Below, piece after piece: positions 54,058 to 63,846 of a stretch of DNA of 64,000 nt. The DNA is taken from assembly GCA_963839725.1 (NCBI GenBank), contig CAWIWT010000038.1, positions 1 to 64,000 of the forward strand, given 5' to 3'. Position 1 is the stretch's first letter; every line of letters starts with the position of its first letter. The position numbers and the translations under genes were made by a program. Source of the stretch: Kumtagia sp963839725 (lineage in GTDB: Bacteria > Pseudomonadota > Alphaproteobacteria > Rhizobiales > Rhizobiaceae). The notes under the pieces were generated by a model. The model searched no databases and was not told the DNA's origin. It saw only the letters and a program-made list of their open reading frames with translations.

Positions 54058-54564
54058 ATGCATTTAAGGTGTGGGATGCGGCGCGATGTACCGCCAACAT
54101 TCGAGGAATTGCGCGGTCTTATCGGCCAGGAGCTGGGAATTTCGGACTGGAAGACCGTCGATCAGGAACGCATCAACCAGTTTGCCGGCTGCACAGACGA
54201 CCGGCAATGGATTCATGTTGACGAGGAGCAGGCACGGCGCAAAAGCCCAGTGCGGACGACGATTGCTCATGGATATCTGTCGCTCTCGCTGATCGGCGCC
54301 TTCATCCAGGAAATGTGCATCCTGCCGGAAAACACCCAGGGCGCGTTCAACTACGGCATCGATCATTTGCGGTTCATCGCGCCCGTGCGGGCGGGCAGGC
54401 GCGTTCGGCTTCGCACGACGCTTGTATCGATCGAGGACAAGGGGCCTGGCCAATATCTGATAAAGGCAAGCAACATCATGGAGATCGAGAGCGAGGAGAA
54501 ACCCGCGCTCGTCGCCGATACGCTGGTGATGCTGTATGAACGCCGGCAGAAACCTGTTGTTTGA
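54058..54564 (+). CDS. MaoC-family (R)-enoyl-CoA hydratase
   Basis: 168 residues with the hot-dog fold. INQFAGCTDDRQWIHVDEEQ and SPVRTTIAHGYLSLSLIGAF contain the catalytic Asp-x5-His pair of the hydratase-2 motif, and NYGIDHLRFIAPVRAGRRVR the downstream strands. The product (R)-3-hydroxyacyl-CoA could feed PHA synthase, matching the adjacent phasin. An ATG at 54076 is an alternative start closer to the family N terminus. Confidence 0.88.
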   Translation: MHLRCGMRRDVPPTFEELRGLIGQELGISDWKTVDQERINQFAGCTDDRQWIHVDEEQARRKSPVRTTIAHGYLSLSLIGAFIQEMCILPENTQGAFNYGIDHLRFIAPVRAGRRVRLRTTLVSIEDKGPGQYLIKASNIMEIESEEKPALVADTLVMLYERRQKPVV

Positions 54565-54570
54565 CGTGAG

Positions 54571-55270
54571 CTACGCGCCTCGCTCGCCGATCGCAATCGC
54601 GATCTCGCCCAAGTCATCGATACCGCCGCGCACTTCATCGCCTGTCTGTAGCGCCCCGACGCCGGCGGGTGTGCCGGTAAAGATCAGGTCTCCTTGCCGC
54701 AGGGTAACCGCCTGGCTGCAGTGGGTGATAATGTCGGCGATCGGCCAGATCAGTTCGGAAATATCCGCGTCCTGGCGAATATTGCCGTTCACCGAAAGCC
54801 AAATACGACCCGACGCGGGATGCCCGAAAGTGGATACCCGTACGATCGGCGCGCATGGCGCGGAAAAATCGAATCCCTTCGACCAATCCCACGGCCGCCC
54901 GGTGGCTTTTGCCTCTTCCTGAAGGTCGCGGCGGTCAAGTCTATGCCTACCGCATAGCCCCAGACGTGGGCGAGCGCCGCTTGAAGGCTGATATTCGCGC
55001 CACCCTTGCCGATCGCAACCACAAGTTCAACTTCGTGATGAAGGTTTTTGGTCAGCGGCGGAAAAGGGACTGTCGCGCCAGATTCGACAATTGCGTCAGC
55101 CGGCTTGGTGAAGAAAAACGGCGGGTCGCGATCCGGATCCTTGCCCATTTCGCGGGCATGTGCCGCATAGTTGCGGCCAACGCAAAGATGCGGCGTACGG
55201 GAAAACGCTCAATCTGGCCTGCTATTGCGGCAGAAACTGGCTTAAGCGGAGCAAATACGAATCCTGTCAT
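54571..55270 (-). CDS. Fumarylacetoacetate-hydrolase family protein, split by two frameshifts
   Basis: Three frames combine into one FAH enzyme: VFAPLKPVSAAIAGQIERFP to 55190, then VGRNYAAHAREMGKDPDRDP, FFFTKPADAIVESG, HHEVELVVAIGKGGANISLQ and WGYAVGIDLT, then after 54930 LQEEAKATGRPWDWSKGFDF, VNGNIRQDADISELIWPIAD and GDLIFTGTPAGVGALQTGDE. Lost bases near 55190 (T run) and 54927 (C run) explain both breaks. Metal-binding Glu residues (HEVEL) and the GTPAGVG motif are intact. About 230 residues; acts on acylpyruvates such as fumarylpyruvate. Convergent with the MaoC gene, 7 bases between stops. Confidence 0.85.
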
Positions 55271-55435
55271 GGGCTCCTTCGTTCATTCAGCGGTAATATA
55301 GGGTAAATCCCGAGTTGTTACGGCGATAGTGCCTCAATATCGATTTATCAAAGGATTGATTCTTTTCAATCAGTGGTTTGGGTGCTGGAAGTTGGACGGT
55401 AAATTAGAATCGTACCGGCCGGGCAGGAGACAATA

Positions 55436-56152
55436 GTGAATACCGGTCGAACCGGCGATAGTGAGAGAGGAGTTCATGATGGTGAAGCAGTCCGCTTCCT
55501 CATCATTGACGATCATCCTCTATTTCGCGAAGCGCTGCATAGTGCTGTCCACACCGCATATCCTGACGTCGATACATTCGAAGCCAAGTCAATAGGTGAA
55601 GCGCTGGATATTCTCGGCGGGTCATTGGCGTTCGATCTCGCGCTGCTCGATCTGAGCATGCCCGGTGTCCAGGGATTCGAGGGACTGTTGCTTCTACGCA
55701 CGCATTATCCGCAGCTGCCCGTGGTTGTCGTGTCCGGATATGACGAGCCAAAGATCATCGCCGAGGCTTTGTCCTATGGTGCAGCCGGTTTTATTCCGAA
55801 ATCCGCTCGCAGGCACGAACTTGCCGCCGCGATCCGCTCGATCATGGAAGGCGCGATCTACGTGCCGGAAAACTATGCTGAGGCGCCGGCCGAGCCGGAT
55901 ACGGTGGATCGCGGCGAAATGGTAAGGCGCCTTGCGTCACTGACGCCGCAACAGCTGCGCGTCCTCCAGATGCTGCGACAAGGACTTCTGAACAAGCAGA
56001 TCGCGTACGAGTTGCAGGTCGGCGAGACGACTGTGAAAGCGCATGTCTCGGAAATCCTGCGGAAGCTCAACGTATTCAGCCGCACTCAGGCGGTCATCGA
56101 GGTCGGCAAGCTCGACAGTTCCGACCTGTTCAAGGAGCCATCCGGCTTTTGA
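55436..56152 (+). CDS. NarL/LuxR-type two-component response regulator
   Basis: 238 residues. REC domain: FLIIDDHPLFREALHSAVHT (acidic pocket), ALLDLSMPGVQGFEGLLLLR (phospho-Asp in LLDLS), VVVVSGYDEPKIIAEALSYG and AAGFIPKS (Lys). C-terminal GerE HTH: LTPQQLRVLQMLRQGLLNKQ, IAYELQVGETTVKAHVSEIL. Frame opens at GTG 55436; a start nearer EAVRFLIIDDH is possible. No histidine kinase is nearby, so it is an orphan regulator; the L,D-transpeptidase follows 260 bases on. Confidence 0.9.
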   Translation: MNTGRTGDSERGVHDGEAVRFLIIDDHPLFREALHSAVHTAYPDVDTFEAKSIGEALDILGGSLAFDLALLDLSMPGVQGFEGLLLLRTHYPQLPVVVVSGYDEPKIIAEALSYGAAGFIPKSARRHELAAAIRSIMEGAIYVPENYAEAPAEPDTVDRGEMVRRLASLTPQQLRVLQMLRQGLLNKQIAYELQVGETTVKAHVSEILRKLNVFSRTQAVIEVGKLDSSDLFKEPSGF

Positions 56153-56413
56153 CCTGCAAATGAAACCGGGCGGACTCCACGGCAACACATTGATGCCATA
56201 ACGTCGTTGTGTCGCATTCGGCCACGCTGCCGCCATATTCATTTGAAATCCGAGACCCTGGATAGGCTCGCCGGTGTTGGCGGAGTGCCCAACCGGCTGC
56301 GACCATCAAAATCGGTATCGATGTCGCGTTATGGTTGGTCAATTGTTAAGATTGGCCGACGTAATCTCCGGGCGAACTTTTTGTCCGCAGTTGAAAGCAG
56401 GAATCAGTCTGGG

Positions 56414-57670
56414 ATGTCTATTACCGCCAGCCGCCGTACGTTTCTCACAGGTGCCGCATCCATTGCCGCCTCCCTCGCAACCGGCAGCGCATTCGCGCAG
56501 GATGCCATCGGCGATGTTCTGAAGTCCGATCGCCGTGGTAACTGGGACGATCAGTTCGACGCAAAGGCGACCGGCGGAGCCAAGGTCGAATCGCGGACGC
56601 CGATTTTCAGCCTGCAGACAGTGTCTTATATCGAGTCGGCGATCGGCCAATACCAGGGGATCGTTTCGGCGGGCGGCTGGCCGATTGTGCCGGCGGACAA
56701 GAAGTTGAAGCTGGGCGTTGTCGATCCGGATGTCGAAGTGCTGCGCAAGCGCCTGATGGTTTCCGGCGATCTTTCCGCCAATGCCGGCATATCGCCGGCT
56801 TTTGATACCTATGTCGACGCGGCGGTGAAGCGCTTCCAGGCGCGCCACGGCCTTCCCGCCGATGGTGTCATGGGTCAGTACAGCTTCAAGGCAATGAATG
56901 TTTCCGCGCAGATTCGCCTTGGCCAACTTGAGACAAACCTTGTTCGCTTGCGGTCGATGTCCGGCTTCCTTGGCGATCGCTACGTGATGGTGAACATTCC
57001 GGCAGCGCAGATCGAAGCGGTCGAGGTAGAGCGCGTGGTTGCGCGCCACACCGCGATCGTCGGCAAGATCGATCGCCAGACGCCGATCCTCAACACCAAT
57101 ATCACCGAGATCATCCTGAACCCGTACTGGAACGCGCCGGAATCCATCGTCCGCAAGGACATCATTCCGTTGATGCGCAAGGATCCGGAATATCTGGCCA
57201 AGAATCATATCCGCATTCTCGGGCCGGATGGCGAGATCGATCCGAAGTCTATCGATTGGTCGACAGAGGAAGCGGCGAAGTATCACTTGCGCCAGGATCC
57301 CGGCAGCATCAACGCCATGGCCTCGACGAAGATCAACTTCCCGAGTCCGGAAGGCGTTTATATGCACGACACGCCGTCACAAGGCCTGTTCAACAAGCTG
57401 ATGCGCTTTGATTCATCCGGCTGCGTCCGCGTCCAGAATGTGCGTGACCTGGTGGTCTGGATTTTGCGCGACACACCCAGCTGGACCCGCCAGCACATCG
57501 AGGAAACCATCAAGGGTGGCGAGAATACACCGATCCAGGTGGTCAATCCGGTGCCGCTGTATTTTACGTATGTCTCGGCCTGGTCGACGGGCGAAGGCGT
57601 CGTCCACCTGCGCGACGACATCTACGCACGCGATGGCGTCGAAGAGTTGCAGATCACCTCTGCACTCTGA
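56414..57670 (+). CDS. L,D-transpeptidase (YcbB-like)
   Basis: 418 residues. Tat signal SRRTFLTGAASIAASLATGS with AFA cleavage near residue 27, then a peptidoglycan-binding domain (VDAAVKRFQARHGLPADGVM), and a YkuD catalytic domain with VYMHDTPSQGLFNKLMRFDS and SSGCVRVQNVRDLVVWIL (catalytic His and Cys in HxD...SxGCxR). Forms 3-3 crosslinks in the cell wall; rhizobial walls are rich in these. ATG 56414 follows TCTGGG. A rho-independent terminator follows the stop. Confidence 0.9.
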   Translation: MSITASRRTFLTGAASIAASLATGSAFAQDAIGDVLKSDRRGNWDDQFDAKATGGAKVESRTPIFSLQTVSYIESAIGQYQGIVSAGGWPIVPADKKLKLGVVDPDVEVLRKRLMVSGDLSANAGISPAFDTYVDAAVKRFQARHGLPADGVMGQYSFKAMNVSAQIRLGQLETNLVRLRSMSGFLGDRYVMVNIPAAQIEAVEVERVVARHTAIVGKIDRQTPILNTNITEIILNPYWNAPESIVRKDIIPLMRKDPEYLAKNHIRILGPDGEIDPKSIDWSTEEAAKYHLRQDPGSINAMASTKINFPSPEGVYMHDTPSQGLFNKLMRFDSSGCVRVQNVRDLVVWILRDTPSWTRQHIEETIKGGENTPIQVVNPVPLYFTYVSAWSTGEGVVHLRDDIYARDGVEELQITSAL

Positions 57671-57695
57671 TCGCTGACAGAATTGGGGTGTTAAG

Positions 57696-57718
57696 GGCCG
57701 CCTTCGGGCGGTCTTTTT
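57696..57718 (+). terminator. Rho-independent terminator after the L,D-transpeptidase
   Basis: GGCCGCC, loop TTCG, GGCGGTC (one G-U pair), then TTTTT. It begins 25 bases after the stop codon. Confidence 0.85.
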
Positions 57719-57846
57719 CGTTTTAGGCGCGCGTCGGCAGGGCAGGATTTGGCGCAAAGAGTGTAGCGGTCGGCTGCTGTCTATAGTAGTGCCGGAAAGT
57801 CTTGATCAGTTCCGCGCATTCAGCGCGTCATCCGAGGATTTGCCCC

Positions 57847-59157
<1,311 letters not shown>

Positions 59158-59212
59158 ACGGACTGCGAGGGGAGCCACAATGACACTTTGCCTCAGCCGG
59201 CCTTGATTTGTT

Positions 59213-59257
59213 GCGACCTCGGTAATACTTATGCGCAATAGGTATTACCGAGGTCGC
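59213..59257. promoter_or_regulatory. 45-bp palindrome at the vapBC promoter (operator)
   Basis: GCGACCTCGGTAATAC at 59213-59228 and GTATTACCGAGGTCGC at 59242-59257 are perfectly complementary 16-base arms around 13 bases; the right arm ends one base before the antitoxin ATG. Position and symmetry fit a VapB operator for autorepression. Confidence 0.7.
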
Positions 59258-59258
59258 C

Positions 59259-59494
59259 ATGAGCACGAAAGTTACCACGAAGGGGCAGGTGACGATCCCG
59301 AAAAGAGTTCGGGATTTGCTTGGCCTCAAGGCGGGCAGCGAAGTCAAGTTTCGTTATGGTCCCAACCGCGAAATTATCCTAGAGCGCGCGGACGGAGGAG
59401 ACGGCCGCTGAGCAAGTTTGCAAAATTTCTCGGACATGCCGGTCCTGGTCCGAGCACGGATGAAATCATGGCCATGTTGCGCGGTGAAGATTGA
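59259..59494 (+). CDS. vapB: VapB-type AbrB/SpoVT antitoxin, split by one frameshift
   Basis: MSTKVTTKGQVTIPKRVRDL is the swapped-hairpin AbrB N terminus, followed by LGLKAGSEVKFRYGPNREII. The frame stops at 59409, but the adjacent frame continues LSKFAKFLGHAGPGPSTDEI to MAMLRGED, the C-terminal toxin-wrapping arm. One extra base near 59402 explains it. Rejoined, about 78 residues. The stop overlaps the toxin start (TTGA). An intact toxin with a broken antitoxin would be lethal, so the frameshift is probably an error. Confidence 0.8.
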
Positions 59495-59898
59495 CTCTAA
59501 TCGACAGCAACATTCTTCTGGATGTCTTGACGCGAGACCCTATCTGGGCGGAATGGTCGCTTGGCGCTCTCGATGCCGCAGCGATCGCCGGGTCGCTTCG
59601 GATCAACGACGTCATCTATGCGGAAATCAGCTCGCGATTCGCGTCCATTGAGCCATTGGACGCGTTCGTGGACGAAACTGGCCTTCAAATTATGCCGATG
59701 CCTCGTGCGTCATTATTTCTCGCTTCCAAGGCTCACGCCCGTTACCGTGCTGCGGGTGGGGTCAAAATAGGCGTGTTGCCGGACTTCTTCATAGGTGCTC
59801 AGGCAGTCGTGAACGGCTATGAACTCCTGACCCGTGACGTATCCCGCTACCGAGCCTACTTTCCCGACGTGAAATTGATCTCTCCGAACATTTCCTGA
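59491..59898 (+). CDS. vapC: VapC-type PIN-domain toxin
   Basis: 135 residues from TTG 59491, overlapping the antitoxin stop. PIN nuclease acidic residues: TLIDSNILLDVLTRD (Asp4 in DSN), NDVIYAEISSRFASIEPLDA (Glu), LPDFFIGAQAVVNGYELLTR (Asp) and RDVSRYRAYFP (Asp). VapC toxins cut tRNA or rRNA when free of VapB. Operon with vapB under the 45-bp palindrome. It lies between glyA and nrdR. Confidence 0.85.
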   Translation: MTLIDSNILLDVLTRDPIWAEWSLGALDAAAIAGSLRINDVIYAEISSRFASIEPLDAFVDETGLQIMPMPRASLFLASKAHARYRAAGGVKIGVLPDFFIGAQAVVNGYELLTRDVSRYRAYFPDVKLISPNIS

Positions 59899-59905
59899 GC
59901 TCTCC

Positions 59906-60370
59906 ATGCGCTGCCCTTATTGTCAGTCCGAAGACACGCAGGTGAAGGATTCCCGGCCGGCCGAGGATGGCGCGGCGATCCGCAGGCGGCGCGTTTGCCC
60001 GGATTGCGGCGGTCGCTTCACCACCTTCGAGCGCGTTCAGCTACGCGATCTCATCGTTGTCAAGAAGTCGGGGCGGAAGGTGCCGTTCAGCCGCGACAAG
60101 CTGTTGCGCTCCGTCGAGATCGCGCTGCGCAAGCGCAACGTGGATCCCGACCGCATCGACCGGGCCGTGACCGGCATCGTCCGCCAGCTCGAAAGCAGCG
60201 GTGAGACGGAGGTGCCGTCTGCGGAGGTCGGGCGCCTTGTCATGGAGGCGCTGAAGTCGCTGGATGACGTTGCCTATGTCCGCTTCGCGTCCGTCTATCG
60301 CAACTTTCGTGAGGCCAAGGATTTTCACGATGTGCTCGGCGAACTCAAGGCCGAAGACGACGCTGGCTGA
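59906..60370 (+). CDS. nrdR: Ribonucleotide reductase repressor NrdR
   Basis: 154 residues; represses nrd genes when dATP/ATP is bound. Zinc ribbon MRCPYCQSEDTQVKDSRPAE and RRVCPDCGGRFTTFERVQLR (two CxxC), followed by the ATP-cone (VVKKSGRKVPFSRDKLLRSV) and VGRLVMEALKSLDDVAYVRF. It starts 8 bases after vapC and ends 4 before ribD, so it is coupled to the rib genes. A matching NrdR box precedes nrdJ in this window. Confidence 0.96.
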   Translation: MRCPYCQSEDTQVKDSRPAEDGAAIRRRRVCPDCGGRFTTFERVQLRDLIVVKKSGRKVPFSRDKLLRSVEIALRKRNVDPDRIDRAVTGIVRQLESSGETEVPSAEVGRLVMEALKSLDDVAYVRFASVYRNFREAKDFHDVLGELKAEDDAG

Positions 60371-60373
60371 ACA

Positions 60374-61498
60374 ATGCCGCGTATACCATTGAAATCATTG
60401 CCGGAAGACGACCACCGTTTCATGGCGGCGGCGATCAGGTTGTCGCTGTGGCATCGCGGGCTGACGGGCGAGAACCCATCGGTGGGCGCACTGGTGGTAA
60501 ACGATGGCGGGGACGGCCCGACGATTGTCGGCCGTGGCGTTACGGCCTCCGGAGGGCGGCCGCATGCCGAGTTGCAGGCGCTGCGGGAGGCGGGTGAGTC
60601 TGCACGCGGGGCGACGGTCTATTCGACGCTTGAGCCGTGTTCTCATATCGGCCGGGCGCCGCCTTGCGCCGACGCGTTGGTCGCGGCTGGTGCGTCGCGC
60701 GTGGTCATCGCCACGCTCGATCCGGACAAGCGAGTGGCGGGACGTGGTGTCGCGATCCTTGAAAAAGCTGGCATCGCGGTAACGACAGGCTGCCTGGAGA
60801 CCGAGGCGAAGCGGGCGATGGAGGGGTTTCTGTCGCTGAAGGGTCGGGGCCGGCCTTTTCTGACGCTCAAGCTCGCGGTTTCCGCCGATGGAATGATCGG
60901 CAAAAGCGGCGCAGGGCAGGTAGCGATCACGGGACCGGTCGCCCGTAGCATTGTCCAGATGATGCGGGTCGAGCACGAGGCGATCATGGTGGGGGTCGGA
61001 ACGGTGGTTGCCGACGATCCGTTGCTGACGGTCCGGCTTGCCGGTCTAGAGCGACGCTCGCCGTTGAAGGTGGTGATCGATCCGTTTGCAAGAACGCCGA
61101 CAAAATCGAAGCTCTTCAATGAAATAGAGCAAAATCCTGTTCTGGTACTTACCAGTGAGAAGGCAACGCGTCGCGAGACCGAGGTCTTGCGAGAGGCGGG
61201 TGCCGCCGTGCGGGCCGTTGCGTCGGATTACCGAGGTCGGTTCGATCCACGCGAAATCCTGCGCTCGCTGGGCATCATGGGTGTCAAGAGCGTGCTTCTG
61301 GAAGGCGGAGCCGAAACGGCGCGGCGCTTCCTGGAATCCGGCGTGGTTGACCGGATCGCGCTGTTTGTCGGGCAAATCGTCATCGGCGGAGGCGGCATTG
61401 CGTCGCCGCTAACCGAGTCCGGTGCGCCAGGGTTCAGAGTTTCCGACCAACGCCGGTTTGGCGGCGATCGTCTGATCGAGTTTGAGAGGATCGACTGA
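60374..61498 (+). CDS. ribD: Bifunctional riboflavin deaminase/reductase RibD
   Basis: 374 residues. Deaminase half: GENPSVGALVVNDG, GGRPHAELQALREAGESARG (HAE) and YSTLEPCSHIGRAPPCADAL (PCxxxxxxPPC zinc site). Reductase half: FLTLKLAVSADGMIGKSGAG, VRLAGLERRSPLKVVIDPFA and VLLEGGAETARRFLESGVVD. Acts on the second and third steps of riboflavin synthesis. Its TGA overlaps the ribE ATG. Confidence 0.95.
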   Translation: MPRIPLKSLPEDDHRFMAAAIRLSLWHRGLTGENPSVGALVVNDGGDGPTIVGRGVTASGGRPHAELQALREAGESARGATVYSTLEPCSHIGRAPPCADALVAAGASRVVIATLDPDKRVAGRGVAILEKAGIAVTTGCLETEAKRAMEGFLSLKGRGRPFLTLKLAVSADGMIGKSGAGQVAITGPVARSIVQMMRVEHEAIMVGVGTVVADDPLLTVRLAGLERRSPLKVVIDPFARTPTKSKLFNEIEQNPVLVLTSEKATRRETEVLREAGAAVRAVASDYRGRFDPREILRSLGIMGVKSVLLEGGAETARRFLESGVVDRIALFVGQIVIGGGGIASPLTESGAPGFRVSDQRRFGGDRLIEFERID

Positions 61499-62116
61499 TG
61501 TTCACGGGGATTGTCACCGACATAGGCACGATCGAGGCGGCAAAGCCGCTGCCGAAGGGCGTTCGTCTTCGGGTCAGGACCAAATACGATCCGGCGACCA
61601 TCGCCATAGGTGCGTCCATTTCCACCGCCGGCGTTTGCCTCACCGTGGTCGATTTACCGGAACAAGGCTCCAATCGCCGCTGGTTCGAGGTCGAGGCGTG
61701 GGAGGAGGCGCTACGCCTGACGACTGCATCCGGCTGGGCGGAAGGTACCCATGTCAACCTCGAGCGGGCGCTGAAGATCGGCGACGAGCTTGGCGGCCAC
61801 ATCGTTTCGGGCCATGTCGATGGCATGGCGGAGATCGTTGACGCGCCAGGACGAGGGCGAAGCGGTGCGCTTTACGCTTGAAGCGCCGGCGGATCTGGCG
61901 AAGTTCATCGCGCCAAAAGGCTCGGTCGCGCTCGATGGGACTTCGCTGACAGTGAACAAGGTCGAGGGCAGGCGCTTCGATGTGCTGCTGATCCATCACT
62001 CGCTCACGGTCACCACATGGGGCGAGCGCAAGGTCGGCGACCGGGTCAACCTCGAAGTCGATACGATGGCGCGGTATGCTGCGCGGTTAGTGGAAGCGGC
62101 GAAGGATGGGCTTTAG
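61498..62116 (+). CDS. ribE: Riboflavin synthase alpha chain, split by one frameshift
   Basis: Dismutates two lumazine molecules to riboflavin. The first barrel MFTGIVTDIGTIEAAKPLPK, ISTAGVCLTVVDLPEQGSNR and ALKIGDELGGHIVSGHVDGM is in one frame; near 61845 an indel moves the signal to GEAVRFTLEAPADLAKFIAP, GSVALDGTSLTVNKVEGRRF and SLTVTTWGERKVGDRVNLEV. Both lumazine-binding repeats are present, restoring about 205 residues. Essential for riboflavin prototrophy, so a sequencing error is likely. ribH, expected next in Rhizobiales, is not seen. Confidence 0.92.
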
Positions 62117-62129
62117 CTTAGCCATATTT

Positions 62130-62294
62130 CCCCCTCACCCGGCCTCCGCTTCGCTCGGCCACCCTCTCCCCGCTTGGGGAGAGGAGACCGTCCGCGTCGC
62201 AGCCCCGCCTTCACCGTTGCACGCTGCGGCTGGCAAACCTCCTCTCCTCAGCGGGGAGAGGGTGGCCGAGCGAAGCGGAGGCCGGGTGAGGGGG
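62130..62294. repeat. 45-bp-arm inverted repeat (RIME-like)
   Basis: Arms 62130-62174 and 62250-62294 are perfect reverse complements over 45 bases (outer CCCCTCACCCGGCCTCCG, inner CCCTCTCCCCGC) around a 75-base centre. It has the composition of the rhizobial dispersed palindromes, like the one between iolD and iolE. It lies between ribE and a minus-strand gene and could terminate both transcripts. Confidence 0.75.
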
Positions 62295-62321
62295 CGCTTC
62301 AGCCACCTGTGACGAGGTATC

Positions 62322-63117
62322 TCACGAAAGATACTTTGCCAGCTCTGCCTTCCTCACATCCCGCAATAGCCTGATGAATCCATCGGCCTGATATTCAGCG
62401 GTGAGGCGGCCCTTGTCGCGTGTTGCGATCGAAGCGTCGCCGACAACGCCGTGCGGGTTGAGGTCGGTGGCGATCCAGGCGAAGGCGTGCGTGCCGGTAT
62501 GGCGCAGCAACTCGAAATCGCTCTCGGCGCGGGCGACGTTCGAGACGAAGTTCTCGGCCTTGCTCATATCGACGAGATCGGGCCGGAAATGCAGCATCAG
62601 CGACGTCTCGACATCGCCGCCATGGATGCCATGGCGGTCCTCCAGCTCGGTATACATGCCCGCCGGGCGGCCAAGGCGCTGCCAGCTCGTCTTCACCGCG
62701 AGCATGTTGAAGCGCACGCGCAGCTCGCGGCTGACGATCCCCATGATCTCCTCGTTGCCGCCATGCGAATTGACGAACACGATTTTGCGCACACCCGCGC
62801 GGGCGACGGAGGCACCAAGTTCGCTCCAGGCGTCTATCAGCACGGGAGCCGGCAGGGTAAGCGTTCCCCGGGCATACAGGTGTTCATTCGACTTGCCCAC
62901 CGCCTGAACCGGCAGGATGCGGATGTCGAGATCGTCCGGCAGGCGGGCAATGACCGTTTCCAGCATGCCCTGCATGATCGTCGTATCGGTCGAGACCGGC
63001 AGATGCGGACCATGTTGCTCGATCGCCGCGACGGGCAGGATGGCGATGGTGCGCTCCGGATCGATCGAGGCGTACTCGGTGGTACGGTAGTCTCCCCACC
63101 AGAACTCTGCGTGTCAT
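62322..63117 (-). CDS. Creatininase-family amidohydrolase, split by one frameshift
   Basis: Rejoined from ATG 63117: MTRRV, then, after an indel near 63100, WWGDYRTTEYASIDPERTIA and ILPVAAIEQHGPHLPVSTDT with the metal motif ExHGxHLPxxTD, then AGVRKIVFVNSHGGNEEIMG and YTELEDRHGIHGGDVETSLM with further His/Glu ligands. About 264 residues. Relatives include creatininase, formamide hydrolases and MftE; the substrate is unclear. It neighbours RidA and an NMT1-type binding protein, suggesting a nitrogen-compound pathway. Confidence 0.85.
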
Positions 63118-63175
63118 TTGCGTTTCCGTCTCCCGATCAAGGCCGATTAGCGGTTCGGCAACCTCATATCAGGCG

Positions 63176-63562
63176 TCAGTCACCCGCGGCTACCACCTCG
63201 ACCTCCACTTTGAACTCCGGCGTGGCGAACCCCCCGACGATCATCAGCGTCGAAGCGGGCGGCGGGGTGGAAACCAGCCGGTTGCGAACGTCCATATAGG
63301 CTTTGAGATGGGCGCGATCGGTGACATAGGCGTTGATGCGCACGATGTTGCCGATCGCCATGCCGGCTTCCGCCAGCACGGCGGCGGCATTGGCGAAACA
63401 GAGTTCCGCTTGTGCGCCTGCGTCCTCCGGAACGGTGCCGTCGGCGGCGATGCCGAGCTGCCCCGAACAGAACACCAGCCGCTTGCCGGGCGGCACTTCG
63501 ACGCCATGGCTATATTTTGCGAAAGGCGGACGGATCGAGGTCGGCGTCAGATGTCGAACCAT
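63176..63562 (-). CDS. RidA/YjgF-family protein
   Basis: 128 residues from ATG 63562. RLVFCSGQLGIAADGTVPED, QAELCFANAAAVLAEAGMAI, NIVRINAYVTDRAHLKAYMD and STLMIVGGFATPEFKVEVEV give the RidA fold, with the Arg of the imine-hydrolysis site in the IVRINAYV strand. It deaminates reactive enamines/imines. Located 58 bases before the creatininase-family gene in the same direction, it may share its pathway. Confidence 0.88.
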   Translation of the reverse strand: MVRHLTPTSIRPPFAKYSHGVEVPPGKRLVFCSGQLGIAADGTVPEDAGAQAELCFANAAAVLAEAGMAIGNIVRINAYVTDRAHLKAYMDVRNRLVSTPPPASTLMIVGGFATPEFKVEVEVVAAGD

Positions 63563-63846
63563 GAGAAACTCCGGTGTTTCGGCAAGCGTAGGAGTATCGC
63601 GCGCGGGCTTCAACCCATGGCCGCGGTGGTCCAAAAACTGTGCTGCATCTTCCGAACTCACCATTGGACAGCTGCCCAGGAAATATGCACGATGGGCGCA
63701 TGGGAGGCACGGCTGGGCGCTTGCAAGAGGCGGGCGCGCGGGAATGCGCGGTCCATAGTGAGCGGGCCGATGGCATGCGGCTTGCTTGGCAAAAAGGCGA
63801 ATGCAGATGCGCCGCACCTGTGCGGGGCCAAATTAGGGTGGTGTCT

